Assembly (NCBI GenBank): GCA_036925085.1
Contig: JAUPFP010000015.1
Coordinates: forward strand, 519,001 to 583,000
Reading direction: 5' to 3'
Origin: Brachycybe producta
Lineage: Eukaryota > Arthropoda > Diplopoda > Playtdesmida > Andrognathidae
Length of the DNA stretch: 64,000 nt
Part shown: piece after piece, positions 48,908 to 60,486 of the stretch
How positions within the stretch are numbered: position 1 is the first letter of the stretch
How the letters are laid out: every line of letters begins with the position of its first letter
The notes under the pieces: model-generated
What the model was told of the DNA's origin: nothing
Databases searched by the model: none
Seen by the model: only the letters and a program-made list of their open reading frames with translations
Position numbers and translations under genes: made by a program

Positions 48908-48923
48908 GTTGCGCCACGGAGGC
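48850..48923 (-). tRNA. tRNA-Asn (GTT), array copy 2
   Basis: Same 74-nt cloverleaf as array copy 1, with anticodon GTT. It lies 205 bp from copy 1, and the spacer DNA between copies is also similar (AAAAGATGGAATCAA in both spacers). This shows duplication of a unit of about 205 bp rather than of the gene alone. Confidence 0.95.
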
Positions 48924-49052
48924 TATGATACCGACCTTTCAATTTTTTATTTTTTGGGACAATTTATATATTTATTTTGTATTAAAACAATTAAATTAAT
49001 TGTTTTGCAATGAGACGGAATCAACCCAAATCAAAAGTTGCAAAATTATAGC

Positions 49053-49069
49053 CGCCCCCGGGTGGACTC

Positions 49070-49110
<41 letters not shown>

Positions 49111-49126
49111 GTTGCGCCACGGAGGC
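49053..49126 (-). tRNA. tRNA-Asn (GTT), array copy 3
   Basis: Cloverleaf with the same stems and GTT anticodon, 203 bp beyond copy 2 within the same repeated unit. The spacer keeps the motif GACGGAATCAACC. Confidence 0.95.
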
Positions 49127-49224
49127 TGTGATGTCCTCACATAATTTTCAATTGTTTGGGACGTTTTAATTACTATTCATATTAGAAAATAAAAACAAAT
49201 TGATAAAAATGCTTAAATGTCTGG

Positions 49225-49298
49225 CGCCCCCGGGTGGGCTTGAACCACCAACCTTCCGGTTAACAGCCGAACGCGCTAACCAATTGCGCCACGGAGGC
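49225..49298 (-). tRNA. tRNA-Asn (GTT), array copy 4, variant
   Basis: A 74-nt cloverleaf with anticodon GTT and several differences: T loop TTCAAGC with its stem kept, D-arm side CAATTGG in place of CAACCGG, and one anticodon-stem G:U pair (TTCGG/CCGGA). All stems can still pair. It is the most diverged of the intact copies, and its spacer is the shortest (172 bp unit). Confidence 0.9.
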
Positions 49299-49437
49299 TC
49301 GTACAAACTTTCGGAATTTTTCAGATTTTGTTCGGGGCGATTAAAAATATTAATTTTATATTATACTAATTAAAACTAACTGTACAACAAAAGAGAAACA
49401 AATAAAAAAAAAAACTGAAAAATTACAAAATAAAAAT

Positions 49438-49454
49438 CGCCCCCGGGTGGACTC

Positions 49455-49495
<41 letters not shown>

Positions 49496-49511
49496 GTTGC
49501 GCCACGGAGGC
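49438..49511 (-). tRNA. tRNA-Asn (GTT), array copy 5
   Basis: Same cloverleaf as copies 1-3. It is the upstream-most copy on the minus strand, 213 bp from copy 4 and about 470 bp from the UBE2N start, which is transcribed the other way. A-rich plus-strand sequence just below it provides the Pol III stop. Confidence 0.95.
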
Positions 49512-49819
49512 ACTTGGCAAAGAACTAACTAATGTAGAAATTTAGACAAAATATTTAAAAATGAATTTAACTTAGAAAAAAACATTAAAATATATATGTA
49601 CAATGTAAAAATATATTTTACCTAATGTTTTATTAATATAGAAAAAGAGAGCCAATAGATAATGTAGGTTCAACTTATCAGAAAGGTCACGTAATAAACT
49701 TCCGTGACGTCACAAAGGCACTGCATGAACTTGTATGACGTCATAAAAACATTACAGATTGTACATAAAAACAGCAAACGCAAATGTCTGAATCATCTTC
49801 ATTCTCGTTGACAATGAAA

Positions 49820-49984
49820 TCGGAAGTGTCGTTACGTCATATCCGAATCCGCCATATTTTCTTTTGCTGTTGCAAAAAAAAAAACCCACTGAAAGTCTCA
49901 TAAAAAGTGAGAGATATTTTCTGAATATCTTGCAGTTTCTGCAGTTAATTTTATTGTAAACCATTTAAATTCTAAAATAGGGAC
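49820..49984 (+). promoter_or_regulatory. Probable UBE2N promoter with ETS and YY1-like motifs
   Basis: Within 165 bp upstream of the UBE2N ATG are CGGAAGTG (49821-49828), an ETS-type core, and CCGCCATATTTT (49849-49860), the reverse complement of a YY1-type AANATGGCGG site. Both are common in housekeeping promoters. Their spacing from the start fits a short 5' leader, but no start site can be read directly. Confidence 0.4.
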
Positions 49985-50927
49985 ATGAGTGGGCTTCCTA
50001 GACGAATAATTAAGGTAATTTCACCGTTCATTTTGGACGTTTTCTTTTAAGATTCGATGAACTTTTAGCCTTTAGAACAATGAACTTTTCGATAGTTTTT
50101 AACCATTGATTTCATTAGATTTTGATGGTTTCATGTTAATTATCAATGAAAACACGTTAAGAACTAAAGTTTAAATCATTCTAAACTTGAGTTTCTTTAT
50201 CATTAGAGAGAAATCACTAAAAAAAACGGTCGGTTTTGTTTCTTACGTTTTGTATTTCGCGACTTTTTCTTAGGAAACTCAGCGGCTAATGCAAGAACCG
50301 GTTCCTGGAATTAGCGCCGTTCCAGATGAACATAATGCAAGATACTTTCACGTCGTTGTTGCAGGACCACAGGAGGTTTTAAGTTTAGAAAAAACACCAG
50401 TTTCGTAATTACCAAATTAACCGTTTTTTTTTTCTTTTTTTTTGTTTCTTGCAATTTCAGTCGCCATTTGAAGGAGGTGTCTTCAAATTGGAATTGTTTT
50501 TACCTGAAGAGTATCCAATGTCGGCTCCTAAAGTCCGTTTCATGACAAAGATTTATCATCCAAACATAGATAAACTTGGACGTATTTGTTTAGATATACT
50601 TAAGGGTATTGTTAAGACGAAAAAATTCAAGTCCTCGTGGACGAGTTTTTACCGTTGTTTCTTTTAATCATTTGTAGATAAATGGAGTCCAGCACTTCAG
50701 ATACGAACCGTTCTCTTGTCTATTCAAGCTTTGTTAAGTGCTCCGAATCCAGATGATCCTCTGGCTAACGATGTTGCTGAACAGTGGAAAGTTAACGAAG
50801 TGGACGCAATCAGGACGGGTGAGCTCCTCGTCGCAGTTTTTCGAGAGAGAACGTTTCTTTTAAAAATGAATTCCGGTTTTTATTTTCAGCACGAGAATGG
50901 ACAAGGATGTACGCAATGGGAAACTGA
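49985..50927 (+). CDS. UBE2N: Ubiquitin-conjugating enzyme E2 N (Ubc13), five exons
   Basis: Coding exons: 49985-50014, 50274-50375, 50461-50605, 50678-50818 and 50890-50927, giving 151 residues against 152 in human. The protein begins [15 protein letters not shown] and is nearly identical to Ubc13 through [25 protein letters not shown] and [16 protein letters not shown]. The HPN motif is at 77-79 and the catalytic cysteine is C87 in LGRIC. Ubc13 pairs with a UEV partner (Mms2/Uev1) to build K63-linked ubiquitin chains in DNA-damage tolerance and innate signalling. The first coding exon holds only ten codons. The C-terminus ends YAMGN, one residue shorter than the human YAMNNI. An AATAAA lies about 145 bp after the stop (near 51071). 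Confidence 0.97.
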
Positions 50928-52474
50928 TGATGACGTTAGAGATTTTCTTTTTTTTTTTTGATGTGGATACAATAAAAACGTTAAAGACAAATGATTTATC
51001 GAATGAGAAAAAGAAGCAAATTATTTTTTTTTGGTTCCTTTTTTTAGTGGTTTTGTGAACTAAATTTACAAAATAAAAGAATGGTATTTTTTTCAAGGGT
51101 GAATAATTTAATTTACTTGTATGTTTTTTTTTAATTTAAAATGTTCTAAAGAGATTTAAAACTATTCAAATTTAATAATTTTCATTTTAAATTGTGCTCG
51201 TCTCCCTTTTGAAAATACCTAAGTTGGGAATTGGTGGTTTTTGATTTTGGGGACCATTTAGTTACATTTTAGTTTATTCTTGAGCTGGAGGCGAGTTACA
51301 GTGATGCAGAGAAGTGTGAATTTACCCGATTCACAAACATTTTCACGACGTTATTGTAACATTACGTCTTTTTTAACACGAGTAAAAGACGGGTTCTTTA
51401 TGGTTTAATATTTTTTACATTAAGCAATTTGGTAATTTTAATAAGACTTTATACTGTAATAGAGAAAAATAATAAAACCAGTTTTTAAGAAAGAAATAAA
51501 ATCTGTTTGAAACTAGGAGATGCAAACAAAAAGAATGATTGTTTTATATGAATATCTTTATTATTAAAAATAAAACATTTTATTGTAGTTTGAAGAAAAT
51601 AACTACCCCAAAATGGTTTAAAATTAAAGCCAGAAATTATGGCTTTTTTACATTAAAAGGACATGTTCCAGAGGCTAGGGTTTTTTTGTCCAGATTTACT
51701 TAACCAAGAATTCTCTTTAAATTTAGCCTCCAAACAGTTCTTTTAATTGAAAAAGTATTTTGTAAAAGTATATCATTCCTTATGTTGTCAGTTTCTCTAC
51801 GTTTTCTAAACGTTATTAAATAACCTCCATTATACTGTGAAATGTCGATTATTTTTTCTATTTACTGTTTTGTGTTATAAAAACAATTATTGAATTTGAT
51901 TAGAGATTAAACTTCTTTAGAACATCTTAAAATAAACGAATACAAGTTAATTTTCAAAAAAAAAATATTGTTTCTAATTTTCTTTCCTGTTTTGGCGTTA
52001 TGTTATTGTTATGGACGACACAATTTGTACTGAAACTTAAAAGTGAAGTTAAATTTTTGAAGTTGGTATTTTTTGAGTTATTGCATTTGATCGGTCAAAA
52101 ACGGTCAAATGAACGGTCAAAAGAAAAGAGTTAAATACGGAGGAATTGTTTCATGTCGTGCGCACATGGGAGTTTTCAATTTGTAAACTTGCTTGCAAAA
52201 ATATATATATAAATAAAACAACTATTCCAATTTTGGACTTTTTGTGTATTTTTTTACTGGTTCTAAACAGTCAAGTTAGGATTGTAATTTACTTGGTTCT
52301 TCTTTCCATGGACCACGTCCTGCATCAAGCGTGGTCGGTTAGATGTTGGTGAAAGATGTGGCACATGAGTCGGATTTGGCGAAATTTGTTTCACTTCTGG
52401 CTGCCCTGTCTGACGTCAACTCTAACGCCACAAGCGGAAGCTATCTCCACTGTGCTACCTTAATGTTTATATAA
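50928..52474. other. UBE2N 3' flank, no further gene recognised
   Basis: Contains the AATAAA near 51071, the likely UBE2N poly(A) signal. Otherwise A+T-rich with no bounded repeat. Confidence 0.45.
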
Positions 52475-52849
52475 GGCTGGGTATACTAACCAAAAAAGCA
52501 AGCAAAAGCATTCTCACCAGACGATACTACACACAATAATCGTCTAGTGAGTACCGGTTAGTGAGTGAGCAAACAGTCACTCGCTCGGGTGGATGGCGGT
52601 ACATCAAAGATATAAAGTGTTCGTGCTTGTTTGGTGTGGATGGTGATTATTGTTCAAAATTTGATCTGCCATTTTCAATTCACAATCGGCTAGACTAGTT
52701 AGCTCGCTATAAACGATGAATTAACTGTGAACATAAACATATTCGCCCCGATGTGGATTAAAGTGAGCATTTCACAAGAACACGAGCAAAGATCGGCGAG
52801 TACGAGCAAATGGTCGCTTGTGCTAGCTTTTTTTGGTGAGTACCCAGCC
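52475..52849 (+). mobile_element. GGCTGGGTA-ended element, PIF/Harbinger-like, with TAA duplication
   Basis: Ends GGCTGGGTATACTAACCAAA and TTTGGTGAGTACCCAGCC. TAA on both sides (472-474 and 850-852) is the 3-bp TWA duplication typical of PIF/Harbinger. Repeated GAGCAAA/TTTGCTCG-like words inside, no transposase. Confidence 0.72.
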
Positions 52850-53163
52850 TAACAATACTTTAGGCGCAAATTCAACAAGGAAACTCGAACTAACACCCTT
52901 TAAACAGAGTATGCTGAACAAGCGCATTTGATATTCATAAAAATCTAAACGTTAAAACCTACCTATTCCAACCACGGTGTTGATCATTACTTGAAAAAAG
53001 TCATCATCATCTTCGAAACGAAAAACCTAACATACGAAATAAAACACACAAAAAAAATACCACAAAATCCATTTAACGATTTAATCGTGAAGAATTATAT
53101 AATTCATGATTTCAAATTTCATTCGCATAGAAACGTGTATAATTTGTTTCCCAATGCAAATAA

Positions 53164-55602
53164 TTAACTTGCAGCTGTCATATTTGGACAGTTCCGTAGT
53201 CCCTGTCCACAAACGGGAACCACACGAGCCTCGAGACGATCAAACATCAACGGCATTTTACAATAACGACATTCCTGAGATTGCATAAAAATAAAAAAGC
53301 ATGAGGCAGCAAAGTGTCTACTTTAAGAAAAGTATGTAAACAAAATAATTACTTGAGGACAGACGGGATCGCAAAACTTGAGACCGACATCCTGCCAGAC
53401 ATCGACAACATCCTCGATGAACTCGTCTATCATTTCTTTCGTATGATGAGGAGTCGGAGCGAGACGCAACTTCTCCTCTCCTTTCGGAACGGTCGGATAA
53501 TTGATTGCTTGTACGTAATGATTGTGTCGAACCATCAGTTCATTCGAGACCATAGTGCAAAGCCGCGGATCTCCAACCTAAATAAAAATAATAAAATGAC
53601 GATCAAAGTAGAAAAAACAAAACGATTTTCGTCACCTTAATCGGAATGATATGACTCGGACAATGTTCTACAGGAATGCCGGCGTTCATCAGACGTTGTC
53701 GCAAGTATTTAACGTTGGACTGATGCAACGTTCGCAATTCGCGACCTTCGTTGCTACGTAGAATCTGAAAACGAAAACGAATTTAGATGACATTTCGCGT
53801 GTTTTCCTTTAGCTAGTTATTATATACTCTTATCGAAGTCAAAGCACCGGACAGAACGGTCGGAGGTAAAGAAGTAGTAAAAATGAAACCGGTGGCGTAA
53901 CTTCGAATCATGTCCACTAGATTCGAAGAGCTCGCGATGTAACCACCGATGTTACCAAAAGCCTTTCCTATATACGGACGATGCCCATTATTAATATATT
54001 TTATTCACAGATGATTTTCAAACTCTGTGGTTATTCCGCGTTTCAACGCGTTTTAACGAGAAATTGAAAGTGCGTTAGAAACTAGAAGAATAAATAATAT
54101 GTTGATGCTCACGTCTGCTTAAAAACTGAGTCTCATTTTGAAACGCATAAAAAGTTTATTTTAAAAGATATCAACATGAAAATACTCTTTAGTGACTGAA
54201 TTACCCTTCTAGTTTCTGAAACACTTTCAAGCTTATCTGAATTTTACTCCTGAAAGACGAAATAACCAGAGTTTGACACTTTAGAATCAGCATTAAAAAT
54301 CTCATTTGTGAAACGCAAAACCACCTAAAGTTCCCGAGATAATGTCCATCTGATCGAGACAATATTCTCGTTCTCCAACTCCGGCTCCGTTTTCTCCATA
54401 AAGACCGACAGCATGAACTTCGTCAACGAAGGTGATCGCTCCGTAATTATGAGCAACTCGACAGAGTTCCTCCAGAGGACAAATCGCACCTACGAAACAA
54501 AAAACAAGAAACTTGAATCCAGTTCGAAGCATTTAGATATTTCAACGAACCGGTCATCGAATGAACGGTTTCGAAAGCCACGATCTTCGGAACAGAGTGA
54601 TCCACTTTACGAAGCAGCTCTTCGAGATGCAAAGGATCGTTATGTCGAAAGATATGCTTCGGAACTCTACTGTTACGTATTCCTTGAATCATAGATGCGT
54701 GGTTTCCTGCATCAGAAAAGATATGGCACCCTGGAAAGAAACAAGAGCCAATAAGACAAAAAGAGTGAAGAAAAGAACCTTTAAAACGACGTCGCTACAA
54801 ACCAGGTAAAGCCTGCGCCAAAGTGAAGAGAGTCGAATCATTGGCTACGAAACAGGACGTAAAGAGTAAAGCCGACTCCTTCTGATGTAACGAGGCTAAC
54901 TCGCCCTCGAGCTCTTCATGAAGAGTCGAATTGCCGGAAATGTTACGAGTTCCTCCAGCTCCAGAGCCGTACGTTTCCAAAGCATTAACCACAGCTTCCT
55001 TAACTTTCGGATGGCGACTCATTCCCAAGTAATCGTTACTGCACCAGACCGTAATCGGACGAACTCCCTGCGAGAATTCATTCGCGTGAGGAAAGTTATC
55101 GGCCAAACGATTCACTTTCTTGAAGATACGATACGAATGATCGAGCTTCTTCTTAGCAATCTGATCTCCGAAAAAACTCTCATAAGGAAAAGTCACTAGT
55201 AACAAAAAGCAAAACAAAAAAAATGAAACTCAAATTTGGTTTTAATCAAAAATATAATTTCTGACCTGCTGATTGGACACCATCCTGATTGGCAGTGGTC
55301 GATTCGATTACGTCCTCTTGGATTTCCTGACTTGCGATCTTCACCAAAGACGGAGAGGAGTCGTCGAGAAAAAAACACGGTGATGAGAGATTGGAAGACG
55401 GAGGAAGATCGAAGGTCGAAGACGGTTCGGAAGAAGTCGACGATGAGTGGACAACGTCCGATTCTACAGATCCTCTGTCGCCCACAAAACTCGAAACAAA
55501 TCGTGCCATGTACGGACAGTGGTCAGCATAGGTCTTCATCAACAAAGATCCATAATTACGGACGAAAGTCGATGGCAAGCGAGCAAGAAATGGGCACGGC
55601 AT
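53164..55602 (-). CDS. ALAS: 5-aminolevulinate synthase, mitochondrial, eight exons
   Basis: Coding exons (minus): 55266-55602, 54803-55195, 54551-54730, 54325-54489, 53828-53967, 53636-53764, 53353-53577 and 53164-53274. All join in frame to give 559 residues. The enzyme condenses glycine and succinyl-CoA with PLP, the first step of haem synthesis, in the mitochondrial matrix. Landmarks: [14 protein letters not shown] (189-202), [11 protein letters not shown] with D326 and H329, and [13 protein letters not shown] with PLP lysine K360. The presequence carries two Cys-Pro haem-regulatory motifs (C3-P4 and C29-P30), suggesting haem-controlled import or stability. A serine-rich acidic linker (about 55-95) precedes the catalytic core. 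The last exon adds a cysteine-rich tail, CRYCKMP...[10 protein letters not shown]. The intron between exons 4 and 5 carries a fold-back transposon at 54030-54300. Animals without gene duplication have a single ALAS, so I give no paralogue number. Confidence 0.96.
54030..54300. mobile_element. Fold-back element, copy 10 (in an ALAS intron)
   Basis: Arms GTGCGTTAGAAACTAGAAGA and TTACCCTTCTAGTTTCTGAA, inner AAAAGTTTATTTTAAAAGAT, right end AAAGACGAAATAACCAGAG. Lies wholly between ALAS exons 4 and 5. Confidence 0.82.
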
Positions 55603-55689
55603 TGTCGATATTTAATTCGCAACCGATATTAAATATTAATAAAATTACTTTTAAATCTGTGAAATTAAAAAAGTAAAAATCAAACTTAA

Positions 55690-56130
55690 GCCGGGTTTTA
55701 ACGGTGTAAACGTCCTTCGAACTTTTCTTAGTCTTTCAAGAGTAAAACAGAGAACCTCAAGTGTTTTAGAAACTAGAAGGGTATTTTTTAATGTTTATAT
55801 CTTTCAAAATAAACTGTTTACTTAAAGTTTAAAAACATACCAACTTTAAGGCCTTGTTTCCACTGGGGTGAAAATTTGAACTGGTGAAAAATTGAACAAA
55901 CGTGACCTTTGCCTATGATAGTAAATAGGCGGGGCCACGTTTCTTCTATTTTTCACCCGCTGAAATTTTCCAAAAAGTTCAAATTTTCACCCCAGTGGAA
56001 ACAAGGCCTTAGTAGACAATATTTTCTAAAAGTTTTGATTATTTCGAAAGATATTAAGCATGAAAATACTTCTTAAGTGATTCAATTACCCTTCTAGTTT
56101 CTAAAACACTTTCAGGAGCAAAATTAAGAG
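55690..56130. mobile_element. Fold-back element, copy 11, split by another element
   Basis: Arms GTTTTAGAAACTAGAAGGGT and AATTACCCTTCTAGTTTCTA. Broken at CAACTTTAA by the insert at 55850-56008. It begins about 90 bp upstream of the ALAS start, so it lies in or near the ALAS promoter. Confidence 0.82.
55850..56008. mobile_element. GGCCTTGTTTCCACT inverted-repeat element, nested
   Basis: Ends GGCCTTGTTTCCACTGGGGT and ACCCCAGTGGAAACAAGGCC are perfect for at least 20 bp. Flanks TTAA and TTAG suggest a TTAA (piggyBac-type) or TTA (PIF/Harbinger-type) target. 159 bp. Confidence 0.85.
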
Positions 56131-56804
56131 AAACTTAAAAATTATTTCAAGCTAAATTATATAAAATTTTATTTTAAGTTATTTATGAACAGAGCTATTT
56201 GTTTATTGTTATTTAATTGACTTTGCATTATTTGTTTTAAGTTATTTATTTAAGTTTGTTATTTCAGCTGTTCAATCTTCTCTATTTAAGTTTATGACAT
56301 CGTCATAAATTCATAATCATTGTTCCAGGAAAGTTGAGAACAATATCGGCTAACAAAGTAATAAACGAACCGAACAACATATGGTTATGTGACCACAAAA
56401 ATCATAAAGAAAAAAATTACAATAGAAAAAGATAAAATGTATCATTACAATTTTACAAAGTGTCTACAATTGTATTTCAATTCAATAAATAATATATTGT
56501 AGTGATATGATATAATATTTTGTAGTGAACTTTTAAAAGAAGGCCATTTAAACCTTTTAATTATAGGAAACTTCACTATTAAATTAAAGTAGGAACTATT
56601 ATTTGAACAAAAAAACCCCCGAAATAATAGCAATTGTTCAATTTTGAGAGAGGTGTCAGCCGCAGGTACAATTGTAACCCACATTCAAAATTAACTTAAC
56701 ACTAAGAAAATCGAGGTCGATTTCAATTCCTATCTTAAAATTTCATTCTACTAAAAAAATGTTTCTAGCTTTGAATAATAAGTTTGCAATAAATTAAATA
56801 CATT

Positions 56805-57170
56805 TAAATATTAAACGTGTTCTATGAACCCTTGTTATATTTGAATTCAATTATTTCAGTTAATAATATCTCAATATATTGAGTAATTAATATTTAAGAT
56901 GGTTTTAAAGTGTAAATTCCTCTCGAACTTCCGAGTTATTCTGCCTTTCAGAAGCAACTTGATAAGTGTTTTAAAAACTAGAAAGGTAACTGAATCTTTT
57001 ACGAGGTTATTTCATGTTGTTATCTTTTAAAATATGCTTTTACGTAGTTTATTTTAAAAGATACCAACATAAAAATACTATTCAGTAATTCAGCTACAGT
57101 TATTAATGTAGTTTTTTTTAAATACTTTCAATTTTTTATTATAACAGTGTTCGTGAAATTAAAAGAGTTC
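56805..57170. mobile_element. Remnant of a TATACC-type element followed by fold-back copy 12
   Basis: 56805-56900 has GTGTTCTATGAACCC and TTAATAATATCTCAATAT like a reversed TATACC-type interior. 56890-57170 has GTTTTAAAAACTAGAAAGGT on the left arm and the fold-back inner GTTTATTTTAAAAGATA. Confidence 0.6.
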
Positions 57171-58364
57171 AAAAATCAGCTGTTGATAAAAAAAATATCT
57201 TAATTATATTAACTTTGCATCTCAATAAAAAAAAATATGAGTTAATTAATGTAAAGAATATTAATTTCGTATTTTTCAAATGTTTAGACATTGAAAGCAA
57301 TGAAGATAATATTTATTATGCTCTCTTCACTTGTAATGTAATTAAACTAATTAAGCACAAGTATAAATTATGTATAAGAACAGATTGATATATTTAAGTC
57401 ATATATTGTTATGAAATAATAACAGCACATGAATCAATGTTTTAAGTTTAACATAATAAACAAGAGCAAAAAAATATATATACTGCAGACAAAAAAATCT
57501 CATTATCAGAACTTTGAAGTGGAGCCCGGAGCTGTGGAGCAGCATATGTGTTTGCCCGGAGCTGGAGCACTAGTATTTTTGAGTGCTCCACTGCTCCAGT
57601 ATTTTTTTTTTTAATTTCCATTCCAAGCCACGAAAAAAAATTACTGAAATGTAACAATGCAGGTCAGAAACAAATTAAAATTTAATTTGCCAATTTAATT
57701 AATAAGATTTCATTGTTAGTCATTTGTGTTAGTTGTCATGGTGGCCACTTGATAGTGCAATTTATGTTAATGTTAAATTTTATTTAATAAGTTTAATTCA
57801 AAACTAATTTGAACTGGAGCAGAGCAATTAAAAATTTGTGTTGCTTTAAAGCCCTTATATTATAGAAAGAAGTGATAATTATTAATTACCATGTATATAT
57901 TTATTTTTAAATTAGGTAAGAATCGAAATATGAATGAAATTCAGTCCTATTTGACCAAATTTAGTCAAAGTAATAAACAAATATTTATTTGTTTTATCTA
58001 GCTTTATTAGGGTTCAAATCAATTTTCATTTTTTCTTTGATTCATTTTTTCCGCTCCAGGTTTTCCAAGCGTAATTTGGTCTATTTTTTTTCATCAGGAA
58101 CCATGTTGAAGCTTCTGGGTTCTGGCTATACTTTTCTTTTAATGCGAAATTCTACTTTTTCTTTTAAGCAGACAGATGCAAACAAAGATTCACATCAAAA
58201 ACAATATATTTTAGAAATAATTGCAATATTAAAAAAAGTTGCTATCCTTGGCTCTTCAAAACAATTCTTACAAAGGAAATTAGGACGTTTTCATAAGCAG
58301 CCATTTGCAAAATAGGCAAATGAAAAATGAAGAACAATCAACCTGATTCTATTGTACGTTTTCA
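57171..58364. other. Intergenic, no gene recognised
   Basis: Contains repeated GGAGC words (GGAGCCCGGAGCTGTGGAGC near 57521, GTGCTCCACTGCTCCAG near 57581), perhaps an old hAT-type end. A 108-codon frame at 57989-58315 (plus) has no family features I can name. Confidence 0.35.
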
Positions 58365-58775
58365 AAAAAATAAATTGAAAATGTGTTAGAAACTAGAATG
58401 GTAGCTCAAGATTATTCACATTGATTTATTTTTTTCAAAATGAATTTTTATGGGAAAAAATTTAAAATTATTGTTTGCTTATTAAAAGCTGAATCCTTTT
58501 CAAAACTTGACACACAAAAAAAGCTTATTTTTAAAATATATCAACATAAAAATACAATTCTGTAAATTCTCAGTTTTTATTTTTCACTTAAAGTTGGGTC
58601 AATATTTTTTTTTAATAAATATCTAATCAATATTAAAAAAAAGTTATAAAATTGCCGATTTTTAAACTGCCACAAAAAGTTTGATTTTTAAAAAAAAAAA
58701 AAATGAAATAATATGAAGAAACACCTTACAGAGATTCAGTTACCCTTCTAGTTTTTAGTTGTAAAAGTTTTTGAA
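58365..58775. mobile_element. Fold-back element, copy 13
   Basis: Arms GTGTTAGAAACTAGAATGGT and CAGTTACCCTTCTAGTTTTT. The centre is longer than in other copies, with a repeated AAAGTTGGGTCAATA-type segment. Confidence 0.7.
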
Positions 58776-59393
58776 ACTTTTATTTGAAACAACACACAAT
58801 AAATAAATAATAATAAAATATGAATAATACTTACATGAAATTTTTTTGTCTTTAATTAATTAATAATTAAGTCAAACTAACTTTTTTTTTCTATTTTGAC
58901 TGACACTTCTAATGCCGAGCCAAAAAATAAAACACAATTAAATCTTCAAGAAAATAAAAACTTGATTAAAAAAAATCTAATCTCCTCCTTCTTCTTCTCG
59001 TTCAGAAGTTGATTTTCCGCAGAAAACAGAATAAGAAAAACAAGAAAAGTTTAGTTAGAAACGAAGTAAAATATTATAATAACACTTGCTCAACTCGAAT
59101 ATACAGAACTTATATAGATACACACATATGATGAAAAATGACCCGCTAACAAACTAAGTGATGACGTCACCACACTTCACAGCAGGTCCACTAGACAGCT
59201 GAGAAGGAATGACGTCACAAACAGAAACCAATTAAAATATGGCGTTTTCAGAAAACGAAAACCAATAAGAATAAAACTGAAAAGGTAAAAACTAAAAAAC
59301 TTCACTTTGAAGTGACCTTTTTTTTTATAAAAAGGATATTTAAATGTCATAAAACTTCCTGGAAATATCATAACTATATAATAACATTTTTAA
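58776..59393. other. Intergenic, nothing recognised
   Basis: A+T-rich, with CTTCTTCTTCTCG near 58989 and several TGACGTCA/TGACGTCAC words near 59160-59220. No gene seen. Confidence 0.4.
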
Positions 59394-59604
59394 ACAGGCA
59401 ATTAGAAATCGGGGAGAACAGAAGTTGGCTCCGCCCCTTTTTATGACGACCGGCAATTTCTAATTGGTTGGTTATGTAGTCTGACATCACATGCTCCGCC
59501 CCTTTTCAACGTCGAAACCACACACAACAAACCAATTAGAAGTTGCCGGTCGTCATAAAAAGGGCGGAGCCAACTGAAGTTCTTCCCGATTTCTAATTGC
59601 CTGT
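59394..59604. mobile_element. ACAGGCAATTAG hairpin element, copy 7
   Basis: 211-bp hairpin, ends ACAGGCAATTAGAAATCGGG / CTAATTGCCTGT, central TCTGACATCACATG. No clear target duplication. Confidence 0.88.
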
Positions 59605-59999
59605 ACACAGACTGACTAAGTGACCCCAGTGAAAGTGTGTAAATTTACAATTATATAGGTCTAAAGGGCCGCTTCATATTGGCAATAATTAAAGCAAGAT
59701 TCACTGCAATGTGTTCTCTTGAATTAATTGCAATTGCTAATGTGATTGCTATAGTGTTCAATAAACTTGGCACCTGGAACTTGTACCCTCTTATCAGGGT
59801 TCTAAAATAGAAAAATGTTGTTCAAAAGTGAACAATAAAACAACTACAATTGTATGGTTTTTGTATATTGGAACCATGTGTTTAGAGGGTTGAAAGTTCA
59901 AGTTCTAAGGGTCGTAATTGGCTTAATGCAAGCTTAGTCAAAAGTAGTGCTAAAAGAATAAACTTTTAGATATAAAATTTCATGTTAAAAGTTTCTAAG

Positions 60000-60306
60000 T
60001 AGGGTTCGGATTTTTATGCAATATCTGGCAAATGTTTCTCAATCTGCGGCCCAAATACCAATTGTAAAGTATTCATCATCATCGTCATTAGAGCAATTAA
60101 CAATTCTGCTTTATTTTTAATCAAAAAAGGCTGGTAAGAGGCTAGCTGTCTGGTTACTATCAGTTGTCAACTATAATTATAACCTCTCTTTAACCAGTGT
60201 TTTGATTGAAAATATAATTGTTAATTGCTCTAATGATGATGATGGCACTTGGGGTCACAGATTGAGAAACATTTGCTTCGTATTTTGCATAAAAATCCGA
60301 GCCCTA
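60000..60306. mobile_element. hAT-like TAGGG-ended element, copy 4
   Basis: Ends TAGGGTTCGGATTTTTATGC / GCATAAAAATCCGAGCCCTA. Flanks TTTCTAAG (59992-59999) and TTTACAAG (60307-60314) match 6/8. Confidence 0.82.
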
Positions 60307-60486
60307 TTTACAAGTTTAGCTCTACCTTTAAGTAGTCATTAAGAATACGGATCCTTCCATAATTTGTGCTTTAATCTTATTTTTAAAAAGGGGGAAGAGT
60401 CAAAAGAAAAAAAGTTCATTACACCTCAAACTGACCAATGAATGAACAAAATTTAAAAAACCACCTTTTTTCTTGACAACCTGCTT

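Noticed and set aside
54413-55676. Long plus-strand open frames opposite ALAS
   Set aside because: They lie antisense to well-supported ALAS exons and show no family features; ALAS codon use explains their length.
57989-58315. 108-codon plus-strand open frame
   Set aside because: Low-complexity F/L/K-rich start in A+T-rich DNA with no motif I can name. Left unannotated.
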